Assembly (NCBI RefSeq): GCF_000716715.1
Contig: NZ_JNYJ01000001.1
Location: 434,001-498,000, forward strand
DNA from: Dactylosporangium aurantiacum
GTDB lineage: Bacteria; Actinomycetota; Actinomycetes; Mycobacteriales; Micromonosporaceae
Direction: 5' to 3'
Length of the DNA stretch: 64,000 nt
Below the pieces are notes generated by a model. It saw only the letters and a list, made by a program, of their open reading frames with translations. It was not told the origin of the DNA and did no database searches. Positions 61,955 to 64,000 of the stretch are shown here, in pieces; within the stretch, counting starts at the first letter, position 1; each line of letters starts with the position of its first letter. Both the position numbers and the translations under genes were made by a program.

Positions 61955-63463
61955 ATGTCCGACCATCCGCGCCGGTGGGCCGCGCTCGCGGTGCTCAGCC
62001 TCACCCTCGTCGCCGTCACCCTCGACAACTCCGTGCTGAACACCGCCCTGCCGTCGCTCGCGCACGGGCTGCACGCCACCACGTCGGACCTGCAGTGGAT
62101 CACCGACGCGTACACGCTGGTCTTCGCCTCGGCGCTGATCCTCGCCGGCAGCCTCGGCGCCCGGCTCGGCTCCCGCCGCGCGCTCGTCGGCGGCCTGCTC
62201 GTCTTCGGCGGCGGGTCGGCGGTCGCCGCGCTGTCCGACACGCCGGGGCAGCTCATCGCGTGGCGGGCGGTGATGGGGCTCGGCGCCGCGTTCGTCATGC
62301 CGGCCACCCTCGCGATCATCACCCGGATCTTCCCGCCGGCGGAGCGGCCGAAGGCGTTCGCGGCCTGGTCCGCGGCGGCCGGCATCGGCGTGCTCGTCGG
62401 CCCCGTCACCGGCGGGGCGCTGCTGGAGCACTACTCGTGGAGCAGCGCCTTCTGGATCAACGTGCCGCTCGTCGCCGGCGCCCTGGTCGCCGTGCTCTAC
62501 CTGGTGCCGGCGGTGCCGGTGGTGCGCACCGGCCGGCTCGACGTGCCCGGCGCGCTGCTGTCCACCGCCGCGGTCGCCCTGCTGGTCGACTTCGTGATCC
62601 AGGCACCCACCCGCGGCTGGACCGCCGCCGCGGGCCTCGCCGAGCTGGGCGCGGCGGTGGCGCTGTCGGCCGTGTTCGTGGCGTGGCAGCTGCGGGCCTC
62701 CTCGCCGCTGGTCCGGCTGGACCTGTTCGCCAACCGCACATTCCTGCTCGCCGCCCTGTCCCTGGCCGTGGTGTTCTTCGTGCTGTTCGGCACGCTGTTC
62801 GAGCTGTCGCAGTACCTGCAGCTCGTGCACGGGTACAGCCCGCTCGTCGCCGGGCTGGGCGCCATGCCGTTCGCGGTGGCCATGGCGACCACGTCGGCGA
62901 CCTCGGCGCTGCTGTCGAAGCGGCTCGGGGTGCGCTGGACCCTGGTGCTCGGCCTGTCCCTGGCCGTCGCCGGCCTGCTGTCGCTGTCCACCACCGCCGT
63001 GGACACCGCGTTCTGGCAGGTCGCGGCAGGCACCGCGGTCATCGGTCTGGGCATGGGCATGATGATGGCCCCGGCCAGCCTGCAGATCAGCGGCTCCGTC
63101 CCGGCCGAGTACGGCTCCATGGCCGGCGCCCTCAACAGCGTCATCCGCGAGCTCGGCGGCGTGCTCGGCATCGCGGTCCTCGGCACCGTCGTGTCCTCGG
63201 CGTACCGCGGCGACCCCGGCCTGGTCATGGACGCCGACCTGCCGGCCGCGCACGCCGCCGCGGCCGCGATGCCGCCGGCCGACGCGCAGCGGGTCCTGTC
63301 CGCCGCCGACGCCGCGTTCACCGCGGCGATGGACCGCGGTGCGCTGGTCGCCGCCGGGATCGCATTGCTCATGGCGGTCGCGGTCGCGGTGATCCGCCCC
63401 GCCGCGGCGGCGACCCCGCAGCGCGCGCCCGCGGAGGCGGCGCTCGTGCCGCAACCGGCATGA
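61955..63463 (+). CDS. MFS drug exporter, DHA2 (14-helix) family
   Basis: 502 aa from ATG 61955 after AAGGGG. About 14 membrane helices. The DHA2 motif C-like start VTLDNSVLNTALPSLAHGL carries the conserved aspartate, followed by GARLGSRRALVGGLL, RAVMGLGAAFVMPATLAI and GIGVLVGPVTGGALL. Proton-driven export of an unknown hydrophobic compound. Seven bases before the tetR start, and behind a TetR-type operator. Confidence 0.93.
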   Translation: MSDHPRRWAALAVLSLTLVAVTLDNSVLNTALPSLAHGLHATTSDLQWITDAYTLVFASALILAGSLGARLGSRRALVGGLLVFGGGSAVAALSDTPGQLIAWRAVMGLGAAFVMPATLAIITRIFPPAERPKAFAAWSAAAGIGVLVGPVTGGALLEHYSWSSAFWINVPLVAGALVAVLYLVPAVPVVRTGRLDVPGALLSTAAVALLVDFVIQAPTRGWTAAAGLAELGAAVALSAVFVAWQLRASSPLVRLDLFANRTFLLAALSLAVVFFVLFGTLFELSQYLQLVHGYSPLVAGLGAMPFAVAMATTSATSALLSKRLGVRWTLVLGLSLAVAGLLSLSTTAVDTAFWQVAAGTAVIGLGMGMMMAPASLQISGSVPAEYGSMAGALNSVIRELGGVLGIAVLGTVVSSAYRGDPGLVMDADLPAAHAAAAAMPPADAQRVLSAADAAFTAAMDRGALVAAGIALLMAVAVAVIRPAAAATPQRAPAEAALVPQPA

Positions 63464-63470
63464 TGGACCG

Positions 63471-64000
63471 ATGAGCACCTCGGGAGGCCGCACTCGCAAC
63501 CGCAGGGGCGAGGGCGGCCTCCTGCGCGACGAGATCGTCGCCGCCGCCGAACGCATCCTCGAGCGCGAAGGCGACGAGGCCGCGATCACGCTGCGGTCCG
63601 TCGCGCGCGAGGCCGGCATCGCCGCCCCGTCGATCTACGCCCACTTCGCCGACCGCGACGCCATCATCGAGACCGTCCTGGACATCGCGTTCGAGCGGCT
63701 GCGGCAGCGCATCGTCGAGACCACCTGCGCCCTGCCCGACGACCCGGTCGCGTCGCTGCTGGCCGGCTGCCACGCGTACGTCGACTTCGCCGTCCGCGAG
63801 CCCGCCCGCTACCGGGTCCTCTTCGGCCGCCTCCGCGAGGGCCGGCCGGAGCTGAAGATGCCGCTGCGGCTGGAGGACGTACCACCCCGCTGGCGCAACC
63901 GCCTGCAGGCGTTCGAGGTCCTCGTCGACGGCCTCGCCGCGTGCGCCGCCGCCGGCCGCTCCGCCAGCACCGACCCGTTCACCGACGCCACCATCCTGTG
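63471..64000 (+). CDS. TetR-family repressor, 3' end cut by window
   Basis: 176 residues visible from ATG 63471; the frame is still open at 64000. The N-terminal HTH is clear: RDEIVAAAERILEREGDEAA, then TLRSVAREAGIAAPSIYAHF and ADRDAIIETVL. The C-terminal ligand-binding part begins RYRVLFGRLREGRPEL. Located right after the exporter it likely controls through the palindrome at 61916-61945. Confidence 0.92.
   Translation, partial: MSTSGGRTRNRRGEGGLLRDEIVAAAERILEREGDEAAITLRSVAREAGIAAPSIYAHFADRDAIIETVLDIAFERLRQRIVETTCALPDDPVASLLAGCHAYVDFAVREPARYRVLFGRLREGRPELKMPLRLEDVPPRWRNRLQAFEVLVDGLAACAAAGRSASTDPFTDATIL

Overview
The window is very GC-rich, densely packed actinobacterial chromosome and reads most like Micromonosporaceae or a close relative. 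Evidence for this is the BldD-type regulator next to a pyr operon, an actinobacterial integration host factor (mihF), an actinobacterial PriA without helicase motifs, a RibBA fusion, many GTG/TTG starts with GTGA-type overlaps, and many apparently leaderless starts. No prophage, insertion sequence, CRISPR array, tRNA or rRNA was seen. This is mostly a core biosynthetic region with small accessory islands.

Layout. 1-1.3 kb: the end of a DUF559 protein, a terminator, and bldD on the minus strand. 1.3-10.4 kb: de novo pyrimidine operon pyrR-pyrB-pyrC-carA-carB-pyrD-pyrF behind a PyrR-binding leader. A small repeat-like micro-ORF is spliced between pyrD and pyrF. 10.5-17.2 kb: mihF, a gene-free gap where guanylate kinase is usually found, rpoZ, coaBC, metK, priA and an AadA-like nucleotidyltransferase. 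17.2-20.5 kb, minus strand: P-loop kinase, ABC exporter, amidohydrolase. 20.6-23.5 kb: def-fmt-rsmB. 23.6-25.8 kb: hemerythrin (minus), rpe, and a REC-GGDEF response regulator. 25.8-29.5 kb: FMN riboswitch and ribD-ribE-ribBA-ribH. 29.5-33.5 kb: a hypothetical, a SigE-type sigma factor with a membrane GerMN/Gmad2 partner, hisE-hisG and a PH-domain membrane protein. 33.5-39.6 kb: infC-rpmI-rplT with a structured leader, a SpoU methyltransferase, and pheS-pheT. 40-44.4 kb: sugar dehydrogenase, GT2 glycosyltransferase, epimerase, then a membrane protein carrying a 12-bp minisatellite. 44.5-47.3 kb: a LAL-type LuxR regulator. 47.4-54.6 kb: argCJBDFR-argH (no argG). 54.6-58.7 kb: oxidoreductase, small proteins, and a YtrA-type GntR/ABC module with a perfect palindromic operator. 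58.7-64 kb: a putative N-succinyl-amino-acid racemase module (M20 hydrolase, GNAT, enolase-superfamily enzyme), then an MFS exporter and a TetR regulator cut by the window edge.

The genes form mostly translationally coupled operons. Pyrimidine, riboflavin and arginine pathways each sit behind a recognisable control element: a PyrR RNA site, an FMN aptamer and an ARG-like box. BldD keeps its cyclic-di-GMP signature, and a REC-GGDEF protein with a GGDDF site is also encoded here. The accessory items most worth follow-up are the three-gene D-to-L amino-acid module, the micro-ORF repeat between pyrD and pyrF, the overlapping divergent -10 elements between the amidohydrolase and def genes, and the operators of the GntR and TetR systems.
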